Assembly: GCF_028829235.1 (NCBI RefSeq)
Contig: NZ_JAIWJY010000009.1
Span: forward strand, 97,310-161,309
Length of the DNA stretch: 64,000 nucleotides
DNA from: Tenacibaculum larymnensis
GTDB taxonomy: Bacteria > Bacteroidota > Bacteroidia > Flavobacteriales > Flavobacteriaceae
Reading direction: 5' to 3'
Positions 43,600-52,402 of this stretch are shown in pieces; the stretch's first letter is position 1, and each line of letters opens with the position of its first letter. The notes beneath the pieces are model-generated. The model was not told the DNA's origin. It made no database searches and saw only the letters and a list, made by a program, of their open reading frames with translations. A program made the translations under genes and the position numbers.

Positions 43600-46500
43600 T
43601 TATAAAACGCTACGTAACCACATTTTAAACTTAGTGATTAAGTAGAATAATATCGGTACTACAATTAATGTCAAGAAAGTTGCTATGAATAATCCGTAAA
43701 TAACAGTCCATGCTAATGGACCCCAGAAAATTACATTATCCCCTCCAACATATATATGTGGATTCAACTCACTAGCTAAGGTAAAGAAATTAATATTTAA
43801 ACCTGTTGCTAGTGGAATTAACCCTAAAATGGTTGTGATTGCCGTTAATAATACTGGACGTAAACGTGCTTTCCCTCCTCTAATAATAGCTTCTCCTAAA
43901 GTATGTACATCTACAAACTCATCAGAAGACAATCCATGTTCTACTTTTTTACGATCAATTAATAACTGGGTATAATCGAGCAGTACTACCCCATTGTTTA
44001 CCACAATACCTGCCAACGAAATAATTCCCATCATGGTCATCATAATTACGAATGGTTTTGCCGTAATAATTAATCCTCCAAATACTCCTATTAAACTCAA
44101 GAAGATTGCTAGCATTATGATTGCTGGCTTAGAAACTGAATTAAACTGGAAAATTAAAATCAAGAAAATTAATCCTAAACCTCCAAAAAATGCTTTCATT
44201 AAGAATGCCATCTGTTTGTTTTGCTCTTCAATTTGTCCTGTATAATCAACTTTTACCGAATCTGGTTTTTCAGTAAATGTCTTCATTTCATTTTGAATTT
44301 TTGAAACAATCGCTGCAGCATCTGTATACCCTGGTGCTAAAGCTGAATATACGGTTACCACTCTTTTTACATCTTTATGCTTAATTGCACTAAATCCTGA
44401 GGTATTTGTTTGTTTGGCTACTGCCGATACAGGAATTTCTTTGATCGTTCCTGAAGACATATCTCTAAAAGTAATTTTCTGATTAAAAATTGCACTTTTA
44501 TTATACCTGTTTTCTTTATTAAAACGAACATAAATATCATAGTCATCACCATCTTCTTTATAAATACCCGCTTTAGAACCAAAAATAGCATTACGCAATT
44601 GGTTTCCTACTTGCGATGAACTTACGCCTAATTCTCCTGCTTTTTTACGATCAACATTTACTAACATTGATGGTTTAGATTTGTTTACATCAATCTTTAA
44701 TTCATCAATACCTGCAATACTTTTTGAGTTTATGAAATCTCTCATCTTTTCTGCAGTGTTGATTAATTCTGCATAATCATTTCCTTCTAGCTCAATATTA
44801 ATAGGATATCCTGCTGGTGGACCTACCGCTTCTTTTTCTACTGAAATTTCTAATCCAGGGTAAATCCCTCTTAATGCTTCAGTAACTTTTCTTTGTAACT
44901 CTTTACTATCAGCTCCTCTACGGTATTTGTATTCACGCATTGAAGCAGTTATTTTTCCTTTATGAGGCATTTCTGCAGTTGAACCTCCATCTGTTTGTGG
45001 ATTTCCAGAACCAGCTCCCACCTGAGACACTACACTCTCTACTAAGAAATTATAACCATTATCAACATATTCTGGTGAGTTTAATACTTTATACACACGT
45101 TCTTCCAAATCTTTCATTATCAGATTTGTCTTTTCAATATCAGTCCCTTGTGGATATTCGATATAAACAATAATCTGGTTTGGTGTGTTATCTGGGAAAA
45201 ATTCAACTTTTGTACGTTGACTTCCTATTGAAGCTCCAAAACCTCCAAAAGCGATAAACAATAAGACTAAAGTGCCTAAAGAAATAATGTATGGTCTCCA
45301 GCCTCTTAGAGCCGCTCTTAACATTCTTTCATAAAAACGTTCCCATCGTGGTAATACTGTATTTTGAAAACGATTTGCCCACGGACGTAATGCCAATCGA
45401 TATACCCACAACATGATAGCTGTAAAAATCATTACAGTACCTAAAGCTCCATATGTTCCGCCTAATAGCGCTATTAACAATCCAATCACTGCCATTACTG
45501 ACGATAAGATAATAATACGTCTTAATGGCATATTTTTATCTTCAACACTCATAAACTGTGACACTAACACTGAGTTAAAAAATATTGCCACAAATAATGA
45601 TGAACCTAATACCACAGATAATGTTACAGGGAAATAAATCATAAACTGCCCCATAGTTCCTGGCCACATTCCTAACGGAATAAAAGCTGCTACTGTTGTT
45701 GCTGTAGAAATAATGATTGGAAATGCAATTTCTCCAATCCCCTTTTTAGCTGCTTCAATCCTGGGCATACCTTCATCCATTAAACGGTATACGTTTTCAA
45801 CAACCACAATACCATTATCTACCAACATTCCCAGTCCCATAATTAATCCGAAAAGAATCATGGTATTCATCGTATATCCTAGCCAACTCAATATCATTAG
45901 TGACATGAACATTGACATTGGTATCGCAAATCCAACAAATAAGGCATTTTTAAACCCTAAGAAGAACATTAGTACTAATACTACTAAAATTACCCCAAAG
46001 ATGATGTTATTTACCAAATCATCTACCTGACCAATAGTTTTTGAAGATTGATCGTTAGCGATGGTTACTTTTAAATTACTTGGAAATATATTGGCTTTAG
46101 TATCTTCTACAATTTTCTGAATTTTTTCAGCAGCCTCTACCATGTTTTTCCCTGAACGTTTTTTTACATCCAGCATTACTACAGCTTCTCCAAACTCACG
46201 AGCATACGTAGTTTTATCTTTATCTTTAAAAGAAACTTTTGCAATATCTTTAAGGTAAATTGAATTCCCTTTTTCTGATTTTACTACAAAATCTTGTAAT
46301 TCTTGTGGATCTTCAATTTCTCCTAAAATTCTAACAGTACGTCGTTGTCCACTAGCAATTAAATTACCTGCAGACATTGTTAAGTTTCCTCCGTTAATTG
46401 CATTAATTACATCTTGGAAACTTACTTGCGCTGCCATCATTTTGTAAATATCAACTGCTACCTCAACTTCTTTTTCTTCAGCACCACGGATATCTACTTT

Positions 46501-47064
46501 TTTTATTTCTTGTAAATCTTCAATTTCGTCCTCCAAATACTCACCAAATTCTTTTAATTTATCTACTGGGTAATCTCCCGAGATATTGATATTTAGAATT
46601 GGCATTTCTTCAGAAATACTTAGCTCAAAAACATTTGGTTCTACTTTAGCTCCGTTAAACGTAGGCCAATCTTCTCCAGACGTTTCTTGATCTATTTCAT
46701 CTTTTACTTTTTGTTTAGCTTGATCTACTGATATGTTTTCATCAAACTCAACAACCACCATTGAATAGTCTTCTTGAGATGTAGAGGTTATTTCTACTAC
46801 ATTACTTACCGTTTTAAGTCTATCTTCTAACGGATCGGTAATTAACTTCTCTATGTCTTCAGCTGTATTTCCTGGATACAGAGAACTTATATAAATTTTG
46901 GTTTCTCTAATTTCTGGGAAATTTTCTCTTGGCATACTTAAAAAGGCAGAAATACCTGTTATAAGTATCATAACCATCATTACATAGATAGTTGTTTTAT
47001 TATTTATTGCCCAAGAGGATAAACCAAACTCTTTATCTACTTGTTTTTTTTGTTTTTCAGTCAT
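43600..47064 (-). CDS. RND efflux pump inner-membrane transporter (AcrB/HAE family)
   Basis: A 1154-residue RND transporter. It shows TM1 near residue 25, two large periplasmic loops and two groups of TM helices. LIMGLGMLVDNGIVVVENVYR is the TM4 acidic motif, with Asp followed by Asn where AcrB has Asp-Asp, a common variant in Bacteroidota pumps. LAGIVVNNGVVLLDYTQ is TM10. It is about 100 residues longer than AcrB, mainly in hydrophobic and linker segments around residues 505-570. It works with the adaptor and TolC encoded upstream. The substrates are unknown. Confidence 0.93.
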   Translation of the reverse strand: MTEKQKKQVDKEFGLSSWAINNKTTIYVMMVMILITGISAFLSMPRENFPEIRETKIYISSLYPGNTAEDIEKLITDPLEDRLKTVSNVVEITSTSQEDYSMVVVEFDENISVDQAKQKVKDEIDQETSGEDWPTFNGAKVEPNVFELSISEEMPILNINISGDYPVDKLKEFGEYLEDEIEDLQEIKKVDIRGAEEKEVEVAVDIYKMMAAQVSFQDVINAINGGNLTMSAGNLIASGQRRTVRILGEIEDPQELQDFVVKSEKGNSIYLKDIAKVSFKDKDKTTYAREFGEAVVMLDVKKRSGKNMVEAAEKIQKIVEDTKANIFPSNLKVTIANDQSSKTIGQVDDLVNNIIFGVILVVLVLMFFLGFKNALFVGFAIPMSMFMSLMILSWLGYTMNTMILFGLIMGLGMLVDNGIVVVENVYRLMDEGMPRIEAAKKGIGEIAFPIIISTATTVAAFIPLGMWPGTMGQFMIYFPVTLSVVLGSSLFVAIFFNSVLVSQFMSVEDKNMPLRRIIILSSVMAVIGLLIALLGGTYGALGTVMIFTAIMLWVYRLALRPWANRFQNTVLPRWERFYERMLRAALRGWRPYIISLGTLVLLFIAFGGFGASIGSQRTKVEFFPDNTPNQIIVYIEYPQGTDIEKTNLIMKDLEERVYKVLNSPEYVDNGYNFLVESVVSQVGAGSGNPQTDGGSTAEMPHKGKITASMREYKYRRGADSKELQRKVTEALRGIYPGLEISVEKEAVGPPAGYPINIELEGNDYAELINTAEKMRDFINSKSIAGIDELKIDVNKSKPSMLVNVDRKKAGELGVSSSQVGNQLRNAIFGSKAGIYKEDGDDYDIYVRFNKENRYNKSAIFNQKITFRDMSSGTIKEIPVSAVAKQTNTSGFSAIKHKDVKRVVTVYSALAPGYTDAAAIVSKIQNEMKTFTEKPDSVKVDYTGQIEEQNKQMAFLMKAFFGGLGLIFLILIFQFNSVSKPAIIMLAIFLSLIGVFGGLIITAKPFVIMMTMMGIISLAGIVVNNGVVLLDYTQLLIDRKKVEHGLSSDEFVDVHTLGEAIIRGGKARLRPVLLTAITTILGLIPLATGLNINFFTLASELNPHIYVGGDNVIFWGPLAWTVIYGLFIATFLTLIVVPILFYLITKFKMWLRSVL

Positions 47065-47086
47065 TAGACGGATAATTTTTGGTGTC

Positions 47087-48271
47087 TTATTTTGCTTCTT
47101 CTGAAAGAGTTAATACCTTAACCTCTTGTCCGTTTTTTACACTACGAGCTCCTTCTTCAATAATTTTTGTTCCGTTTTCAATTCCGCTTAGAACTTCAAT
47201 AATATCTCCTTGTGTTTTTCCTGTAGTTATAATTGTTTGTTTAGCGGTTCCAACCTGATCTTTTAAGTCTTCTACCACATACACATATTGTTCTCCATTA
47301 GCATTCTCTGAAATAATACTTTGAGGAATTAAAATTGCTTTTTCATTAGAGTAATCATTGATTTTTAACTTAGCTGTTAAGTTTGGTTTTATGCTTCCAT
47401 CTTTATTTGGAACTTCAACTTCTACTTTAAAAGTTCTGTTTGCTGGATTAATAAAGTTACCTGCTTGACGAATTTTAGAAGTTAACTTTTCTCCTAATAC
47501 TGGAAACTCAACCTCAACATTTTTTCCTTTCTTAATAGAAGTAATATAGCTTTCAGGTACATCTGTTTCGATATACATGTTTTTTAAGTTTACAATTCTG
47601 AAAACTTCAGAACCCATTCCTGGTGCTACTACAGTTCCTTGCTCTTTTATTACGTCATCAATTACTCCTGAAAAAGGTGCTGTAATTACCGACTTTGCTA
47701 ACTGTCTTCTTAATTGACTAACCGCGTTGGTTTGTGCTTCATAATTAGTTTTAGCTTGTAAAAACTGAATTTCAGATCCTATTTTTTGTTCCCACAAACG
47801 TTTTTGACGTTTATATGTTGTTTCTGCTAGTGCTGCTTGTGCTTCTATTTGAGCTAATTGATTAGCTAAACCTCCATCATCAATTTTCGCTAAGGTTTGT
47901 CCCTTTTTAACATACTGCCCTTCTTTTACGTAAATACGTGTTAAAAGCCCTGGCATTTCAGGATAGATAAGTACATTTTGCTTTGTTTGTACTGCTCCTT
48001 GTAATTCTAAATAGTGATCAAAAACCTCTTCCTTAGCAGAAAGCACTGTAATTAATGGAACTTTTTTATTGGTATCTAACTCAGAAATTTTATCATTTAA
48101 AACCTTAATTTCATCAGATAGTGTTTGCATTTGTGTGTCTAACGATGCTTTTTTCTCTCTAATTTTCGCTAAATCATTAGATGCTATTACGTCTTGTACA
48201 GACTGCTCTTTTTTACCTCCGCATGAGGCTAAAAGCAATGTAATTGCGAATAGTGAATATATTTTTCTCAT
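47087..48271 (-). CDS. RND periplasmic adaptor (membrane fusion) lipoprotein
   Basis: A 394-residue lipoprotein (Cys17 in LLLASC). A coiled-coil helix (EKKASLDTQMQTLSDEIKVL) is followed by the lipoyl/barrel-sandwich motif IYVKEGQYVKKGQTLAKIDDG, a second hairpin helix, SVITAPFSGVIDDVIKEQGTVV for the second half of the lipoyl domain, and beta-barrel and MP domains. It links the RND transporter to TolC. The gene lies 22 bases before the transporter and 11 bases after the TolC gene. Confidence 0.93.
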   Translation of the reverse strand: MRKIYSLFAITLLLASCGGKKEQSVQDVIASNDLAKIREKKASLDTQMQTLSDEIKVLNDKISELDTNKKVPLITVLSAKEEVFDHYLELQGAVQTKQNVLIYPEMPGLLTRIYVKEGQYVKKGQTLAKIDDGGLANQLAQIEAQAALAETTYKRQKRLWEQKIGSEIQFLQAKTNYEAQTNAVSQLRRQLAKSVITAPFSGVIDDVIKEQGTVVAPGMGSEVFRIVNLKNMYIETDVPESYITSIKKGKNVEVEFPVLGEKLTSKIRQAGNFINPANRTFKVEVEVPNKDGSIKPNLTAKLKINDYSNEKAILIPQSIISENANGEQYVYVVEDLKDQVGTAKQTIITTGKTQGDIIEVLSGIENGTKIIEEGARSVKNGQEVKVLTLSEEAK

Positions 48272-48282
48272 TATAGTTGATT

Positions 48283-49695
48283 TTATTTTAGTGGTATGTT
48301 TAATGCGTTTTCTAATTGTGCTTTTTTAGCAATTACGTTTAACATTGATTGTACGTAATTGTTTTGCTGCGTGTATAACTGATTTTGTGCTTGTAGCAAA
48401 TCAAAACTTGAAGAAATTCCTTCAAAAAACTTTACTTGTTGCTTTTTTTCTATTCGCTCAGCTAACGCTAAATTTTTCTTAGCTGTTTCGTAGTTTTCAA
48501 TTCCTAATTGATACTCACTTTTAGCTCTCTCTACCTGTAAGTTTAGCTTCTGCTTTGCTTCTTCTAATCGTATATCTGCATTTTCTAATGCTATTTTTGC
48601 TTGTGCTGTTCTAGAGCTTCTTCCAAAAGAACTGAAAATAGGCACATTTAATGTAACTCCAAATAACGAATAGTCAAACCATTTTTGATTACTGTCTAAA
48701 AAGTTAAAATCGTCTGAGTTAGCATTAGCACCATAGTTTATAAATGCTGATAAACTAGGTAAAGCTTTACTTTGTTCTAACTTCATTAATAAACGCTTAC
48801 TTTCCCTGTCGTTTTGAGCTATTTTAAAATCAATATGGTTATCGATATTAAATTGGGTAGCTAACAAACTTAAGTCGGTGTTATCAATAACTAAATTATC
48901 TAATGTAGAGGTTAATGTTAATTTAGTTTCAATTGAGTTTCCTAAAGAAACATTCAACATTTGATATGCTATTTCCTTTAGTCGTTCAGCATTTCTTAAG
49001 TTACTTTCTACATTACCTAAAGTGATTTGTAATTGTTCTACATTTTCTAACTCTGTTAACCCATTATCATAAGTCTTTTGAGTTTCATTCAAGTTTTTCT
49101 CTAGTACTTTTTTATTGTTCTCTAAAATCTCAATTGATTTTTCAGTAACCAATACATTTCCATAAGCATTAATAACAGCTTCGCGTGTTGCTAATTCTGT
49201 TTTTTCTTTTGCTTGCTCAGAGATTTTCAAATATGTTTTTGCTGATTGTAACCCTACCAAATACGAACCATCAAAAATTAACTGAGATAACGTTACCGAT
49301 GCATTCATTGTTTGTTTTGTTCCAAATCTTAAAGGAATAAAACCTGTTGGTGTTGTTACCTCATTACCATTTCTTACAACCCCATCAAAATATTCTTCAA
49401 CAATATCTATTGTACTTTGAGTATTATCAAAAGCTGCAACAGGCAATAAAGACACTTGCTGTTTTATCCAGTTTTGATACTCTACTTTACCATTAATTTG
49501 TGGCAAACCAATAGTGGTAGTTTCCCACTTTTTCTTTTTAGCTGCTTCTATATCATTTAAGGACACTTTATTGTCGTAACTGTTTTTTATAGCATAATCA
49601 ATTGCTTCTTGCATTGACAAACTCATTTCTTTTTCTTGAGCAATGATATACCCTGTAAAAAAGAACACAAATACACCATATATGTATTTCCTCAT
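48283..49695 (-). CDS. TolC-family outer-membrane efflux protein
   Basis: A 470-residue TolC/OEP protein with a signal peptide (ending at about FTGYIIAQ). Two OEP repeats have the long coiled-coil helices: SMQEAIDYAIKNSYDNKVSLNDIEAAKK in the first half, and ALENADIRLEEAKQKLNLQVERAKSEYQLG in the second. The NALNIPLK end is typical. It is the second gene of the TetR-led operon. Confidence 0.92.
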   Translation of the reverse strand: MRKYIYGVFVFFFTGYIIAQEKEMSLSMQEAIDYAIKNSYDNKVSLNDIEAAKKKKWETTTIGLPQINGKVEYQNWIKQQVSLLPVAAFDNTQSTIDIVEEYFDGVVRNGNEVTTPTGFIPLRFGTKQTMNASVTLSQLIFDGSYLVGLQSAKTYLKISEQAKEKTELATREAVINAYGNVLVTEKSIEILENNKKVLEKNLNETQKTYDNGLTELENVEQLQITLGNVESNLRNAERLKEIAYQMLNVSLGNSIETKLTLTSTLDNLVIDNTDLSLLATQFNIDNHIDFKIAQNDRESKRLLMKLEQSKALPSLSAFINYGANANSDDFNFLDSNQKWFDYSLFGVTLNVPIFSSFGRSSRTAQAKIALENADIRLEEAKQKLNLQVERAKSEYQLGIENYETAKKNLALAERIEKKQQVKFFEGISSSFDLLQAQNQLYTQQNNYVQSMLNVIAKKAQLENALNIPLK

Positions 49696-49700
49696 TGTTT

Positions 49701-50309
49701 TTAGTTTTTATTTATTTTTCTTAATTGTTTTTCTAATTCTTCTACTCCTTTTTGAGTTGCTATTGCTCTAATATGATATTCTAAAATTTCATATTCAATT
49801 TCCATAACCTCTTGCATGTCGTTACTATACAATTCGCTTTCAAACACACCAAAAACAAGTGTGAAATAAAAATTGACTAAAAGCTCACCTTTTATGTTTG
49901 CTCTATACAAACCCTGTTCAACTCCTTTTTTTAAGTTATCTACATTACAATCTCTAAACATACACACCTCTCGTTCTATTAGTTTTGTATACGTTTCTGG
50001 ATAGTATTTTTTTAATTGATACATTGGTGAAGTTTTTGCATTTTTAAACATTTCTTTAAAAATTGCTTTCACTGCAAATTCTTCTTCTACAGCATTGTAA
50101 TTTTGACTTTTTACTGTATCAATCGTTTCGCTAATTGTATTATGAACCGATTCTGTACTAGCATCTACCAAAGCTGTTTTATTTGAAAAGTACTTGTACA
50201 ATGTTTTTTTAGACATTCCAAGTTCTTTCGCAATATCATCCATCGTTGTGCTTTTAAACCCAAGGGTTAAAAACATTTCTCCTGCTTTATTAATTATTTT
50301 ATCTCTCAT
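49701..50309 (-). CDS. TetR/AcrR-family transcriptional regulator
   Basis: A 202-residue regulator and the first gene of the efflux operon. The DNA-binding domain is at residues 5-50: INKAGEMFLTLGFKSTTMDD, then IAKELGMSKKTLYKYFSNKTALV. The ligand-binding C-terminal domain (about 60-190) has no recognised features. The start at ATG 50309 gives a typical TetR N-terminus; an upstream ATG at 50348 would place the N-terminus across the promoter and operator. It is followed by the TolC gene 5 bases later. It probably represses its own operon through the inverted repeat described at 50334-50366. Confidence 0.93.
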   Translation of the reverse strand: MRDKIINKAGEMFLTLGFKSTTMDDIAKELGMSKKTLYKYFSNKTALVDASTESVHNTISETIDTVKSQNYNAVEEEFAVKAIFKEMFKNAKTSPMYQLKKYYPETYTKLIEREVCMFRDCNVDNLKKGVEQGLYRANIKGELLVNFYFTLVFGVFESELYSNDMQEVMEIEYEILEYHIRAIATQKGVEELEKQLRKINKN

Positions 50310-50318
50310 AATTGTTTG

Positions 50319-50348
50319 CAAATGTACAACAGGAAACTCTAGAAACAA
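50319..50348 (-). promoter_or_regulatory. Promoter of the tetR-efflux operon
   Basis: On the minus strand, TTTG (50348-50345) and TACATTTG (50326-50319) are 18 bases apart, a good Bacteroidota promoter. The ATG at 50309 lies 9 bases past the -7 box. Confidence 0.8.
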
Positions 50349-50366
50349 AAAAAGTTTCCAGAGTTT
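50334..50366. promoter_or_regulatory. Inverted repeat, likely TetR operator
   Basis: AAACTCTAGAAAC and GTTTCCAGAGTTT (50334-50346 and 50354-50366) form an inverted repeat with 12 of 13 matching bases around an A7 centre. It covers the -33 box of the tetR promoter and part of the spacer, the classical location of a TetR autorepression site. Confidence 0.75.
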
Positions 50367-50435
50367 TAATCTTTTTTTAACATTACGTTATAGTTAAAAT
50401 TTATCTTTACCTTATTTTTACAAAAAATTTCAAAT

Positions 50436-51407
50436 TTGGACATATTATCATATCAATCAGACTTTATAACTTTTTTAGAATCTCAAAAATTTTCAAGAGA
50501 GCCTAAAAACCTTTATGAACCAGTAGATTACATATTAAGATTAGGAGGCAAAAGAATTAGACCAATCTTAACCTTAATTGCTGCTGATGTTTTTTCAAAC
50601 GATTACCAGAGTGCATTACCAGCTGCATTTGCTGTTGAAGTTTTTCATAACTTTACTTTAGTGCACGATGACATAATGGATGATGCTCCTTTAAGAAGAG
50701 GAAAGGAAACTGTGCATGAAAAATGGAATATAAACACAGGTATATTATCGGGGGATGCTATGCTTATTTTAGCATATCAATACTTTGAAAACTATGAACC
50801 TGAAATTTTCCAAAAACTAGCACAATTATTTAGCAAAACTGCTTTAGAGGTTTGTGACGGTCAGCAATTAGATGTTGATTTTGAAACCAGAAATGATGTA
50901 ACTATTGATGAATACATTAAGATGATTACATTAAAAACTTCTGTTTTAGTTGCAGCTGCTTTAAAAATGGGTGCTATTGTTGCGAAAGCTGATGAAGAAC
51001 AAGCTCAACACTTATACAACTATGGATTAAACCTAGGAATTGCTTTTCAGCTACAGGATGATTACTTAGACACTTTTGGCGATCCTGAATCTTTTGGTAA
51101 ACAAGTTGGTGGAGATATTATAGAAAATAAGAAAACATACCTTTATTTAAAGGCTTTAGAAGTAGCAAATGGTACTGACAAAGACGATTTATTAAATCTT
51201 TATAACGGAAAACAAAAAAATAACACTGAAAAAATAGCCACAGTTTCAACTATTTTTAAGGAGAATAACATACCAGAAGAAACACACAAACTTATTGAGT
51301 ACTATACAGATAAGTCTTTCGAAAGCTTAAATTACCTTAACATTTCTGATAAGCACAAAGAAGGCTTACGTGCTTTTGGTAAAAATTTAATGAGCAGAAA
51401 AGTGTAA
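50436..51407 (+). CDS. Polyprenyl (trans-isoprenyl) diphosphate synthase
   Basis: A 323-residue prenyltransferase. The GGKRIRPILTL block near residue 37 binds IPP. The first Asp-rich motif is HDDIMDDAPLRRG at about residue 80, and the second is FQLQDDYLDTFGDP at about 205. It makes a polyprenyl chain for menaquinone or another isoprenoid; chain length cannot be told, though the residues before the first motif (VFHNFTLV) are small to large. The start is TTG at 50436; no ATG or GTG is available. The gene is divergent from tetR, and the operator lies between them. Confidence 0.9.
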   Translation: MDILSYQSDFITFLESQKFSREPKNLYEPVDYILRLGGKRIRPILTLIAADVFSNDYQSALPAAFAVEVFHNFTLVHDDIMDDAPLRRGKETVHEKWNINTGILSGDAMLILAYQYFENYEPEIFQKLAQLFSKTALEVCDGQQLDVDFETRNDVTIDEYIKMITLKTSVLVAAALKMGAIVAKADEEQAQHLYNYGLNLGIAFQLQDDYLDTFGDPESFGKQVGGDIIENKKTYLYLKALEVANGTDKDDLLNLYNGKQKNNTEKIATVSTIFKENNIPEETHKLIEYYTDKSFESLNYLNISDKHKEGLRAFGKNLMSRKV

Positions 51408-51436
51408 AAAAATAGGTTTTTATTTAAAAAAGTTTT

Positions 51437-51444
51437 TATTTTTG
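51437..51444 (+). promoter_or_regulatory. -7 promoter element of the tRNA gene (TATTTTTG)
   Basis: TATTTTTG fits TAnnTTTG, 16 bases before the first base of the tRNA. Confidence 0.55.
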
Positions 51445-51460
51445 CAATCCAAATTTAACG

Positions 51461-51534
51461 GGTCCTATAGCTCAGTTGGTTAGAGCACCTGACTCATAAT
51501 CAGGGGGTCCATGGTTCGAGCCCATGTGGGACCA
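51461..51534 (+). tRNA. tRNA with CAU anticodon (elongator Met, or Ile2 if lysidine-modified)
   Basis: A 74-base cloverleaf: acceptor GGTCCTA/TGGGACC, D arm GCTC..GAGC with AGTTGGTTA, anticodon arm CCTGA-CTCATAA-TCAGG (anticodon CAT), variable loop GGGTC, T arm CATGG-TTCGAGC-CCATG, discriminator A at 51534. CCA is not encoded. It is not initiator Met, because the first acceptor pair is a normal G-C. Elongator Met is preferred over Ile2 for the sequence GAGCAC and GGGTC, but lysidine-modified Ile2 cannot be excluded. Confidence 0.92.
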
Positions 51535-51539
51535 CTTTT

Positions 51540-51578
51540 AAACCCTTGAAAATACTGATTTTCAAGGGTTTGTTTTTT
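51540..51578 (+). terminator. Terminator after the tRNA gene
   Basis: A perfect 14-bp stem AAACCCTTGAAAAT/ATTTTCAAGGGTTT (51540-51553 with 51558-51571), 4-base loop, followed by GTTTTTT. Confidence 0.92.
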
Positions 51579-51701
51579 AACAAGGAAAGCAGAGAGGAAA
51601 GAAAAAATATAAATAAACACCTTACCCTTTTTAGTTTCGCTTCTTTATTTTTTAAATTAACCGCCCCTATCCATTATTCTTTTTCCAAAAAGCATCACAA
51701 A

Positions 51702-51955
51702 TTAAGGTTTTACACCTGTTATCACTCTTAGTATTCCCCTTTTATTAATTACTCCTTTGATTTTATGATGTAAACGAATAACCACTTTAATCCCTGATGA
51801 GTTTTTTTGTCTTTTTATGTTAAACGGTTATAAATTTATCATCCGTGTTAATTTCAAGTAAGTTAAGAACGTCAGAGACTCTTAAACCTACCCAAAAACC
51901 AATAATAACTATATCTCTACAATCTTCTAATTTTTTATCGTTATAAAATCATGAT
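51702..51955 (-). pseudogene. Remnant of a tyrosine recombinase (phage-type integrase)
   Basis: On the minus strand the translation reads YNDKKLEDCRDIVIIGF, then WVGLRVSDVLNLLEIN, then DDKFITV, matching the conserved box with the catalytic Arg (GLRVSD) of flavobacterial tyrosine recombinases. An in-frame stop occurs at 51822-51820. After a frameshift near 51805 the frame continues as SSGIKVVIRLHHKIKG, another family segment, and stops at 51702. The N-terminal part and the C-terminal HxxR..Y box are missing. It lies 168 bases downstream of the tRNA, a common integration site. Confidence 0.75.
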
Positions 51956-52348
51956 TAAAAGTCTGTCAATATCTTTTTCGCAGAGCTACAGACACACTTT
52001 TTTCTTTGATAACGGAAACTCTCCGTATCACAAAAGCAATTTTAATCAACTAATTAATAGTGTTTTGTTTTTTTAAGGGTTAGTTTTGTGGTAATTTGTT
52101 GTAAGTAAGCATTAGTTAAAAATAGATGTTTTTTAAATTGAATTATTTGCTTTTACTCCCCCTCAATTTTCTAATACTAACATTAAATTAATTATCAAAA
52201 CCAGAAAACTCTTTAACTTCAATAGTAAAAGTAATTTCACCTCCAATTGAAATAATAATTATTTCAAACTCTTTTAAAACCAGCAATCAATTCTTCATTT
52301 CTTTTTATAATTAATGATAAAATATTACTATTATTAAGTTTTAGCCAA
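51956..52348. other. Gene-free AT-rich stretch after the integrase remnant
   Basis: About 390 bases of AT-rich DNA between the integrase remnant and the terminator of the curli operon. The fragment ACAGACTTTTAATC and its surroundings on the minus strand may be decayed integrase N-terminal sequence, but I find no confident gene, promoter or structured RNA here. Confidence 0.5.
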
Positions 52349-52378
52349 GAAAAAAGCGAACGTTTTTTAACGCTCGCT
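52349..52378 (-). terminator. Terminator of the curli operon
   Basis: On the minus strand AGCGAGCGTT/AACGTTCGCT (one G-T pair) closes a 4-base loop and is followed by T6. It lies 24 bases beyond the stop of the last gene. Confidence 0.85.
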
Positions 52379-52402
52379 CTCTCAGTAATTATTAGTTTTC
52401 TT

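Noticed and set aside
45713..46030. A long reverse-strand frame within the RND transporter gene, and similar frames opposite tsf, rpsB, asnS and others
   Set aside because: These are shadows of strongly biased coding sequence on the other strand and have no promoter, domain or conserved content.
43600..47064. VDN in place of VDD in the TM4 proton-relay motif of the RND transporter
   Set aside because: VDN followed by a small residue and IVVVEN is frequent in Bacteroidota and other RND pumps, so it does not suggest loss of function.
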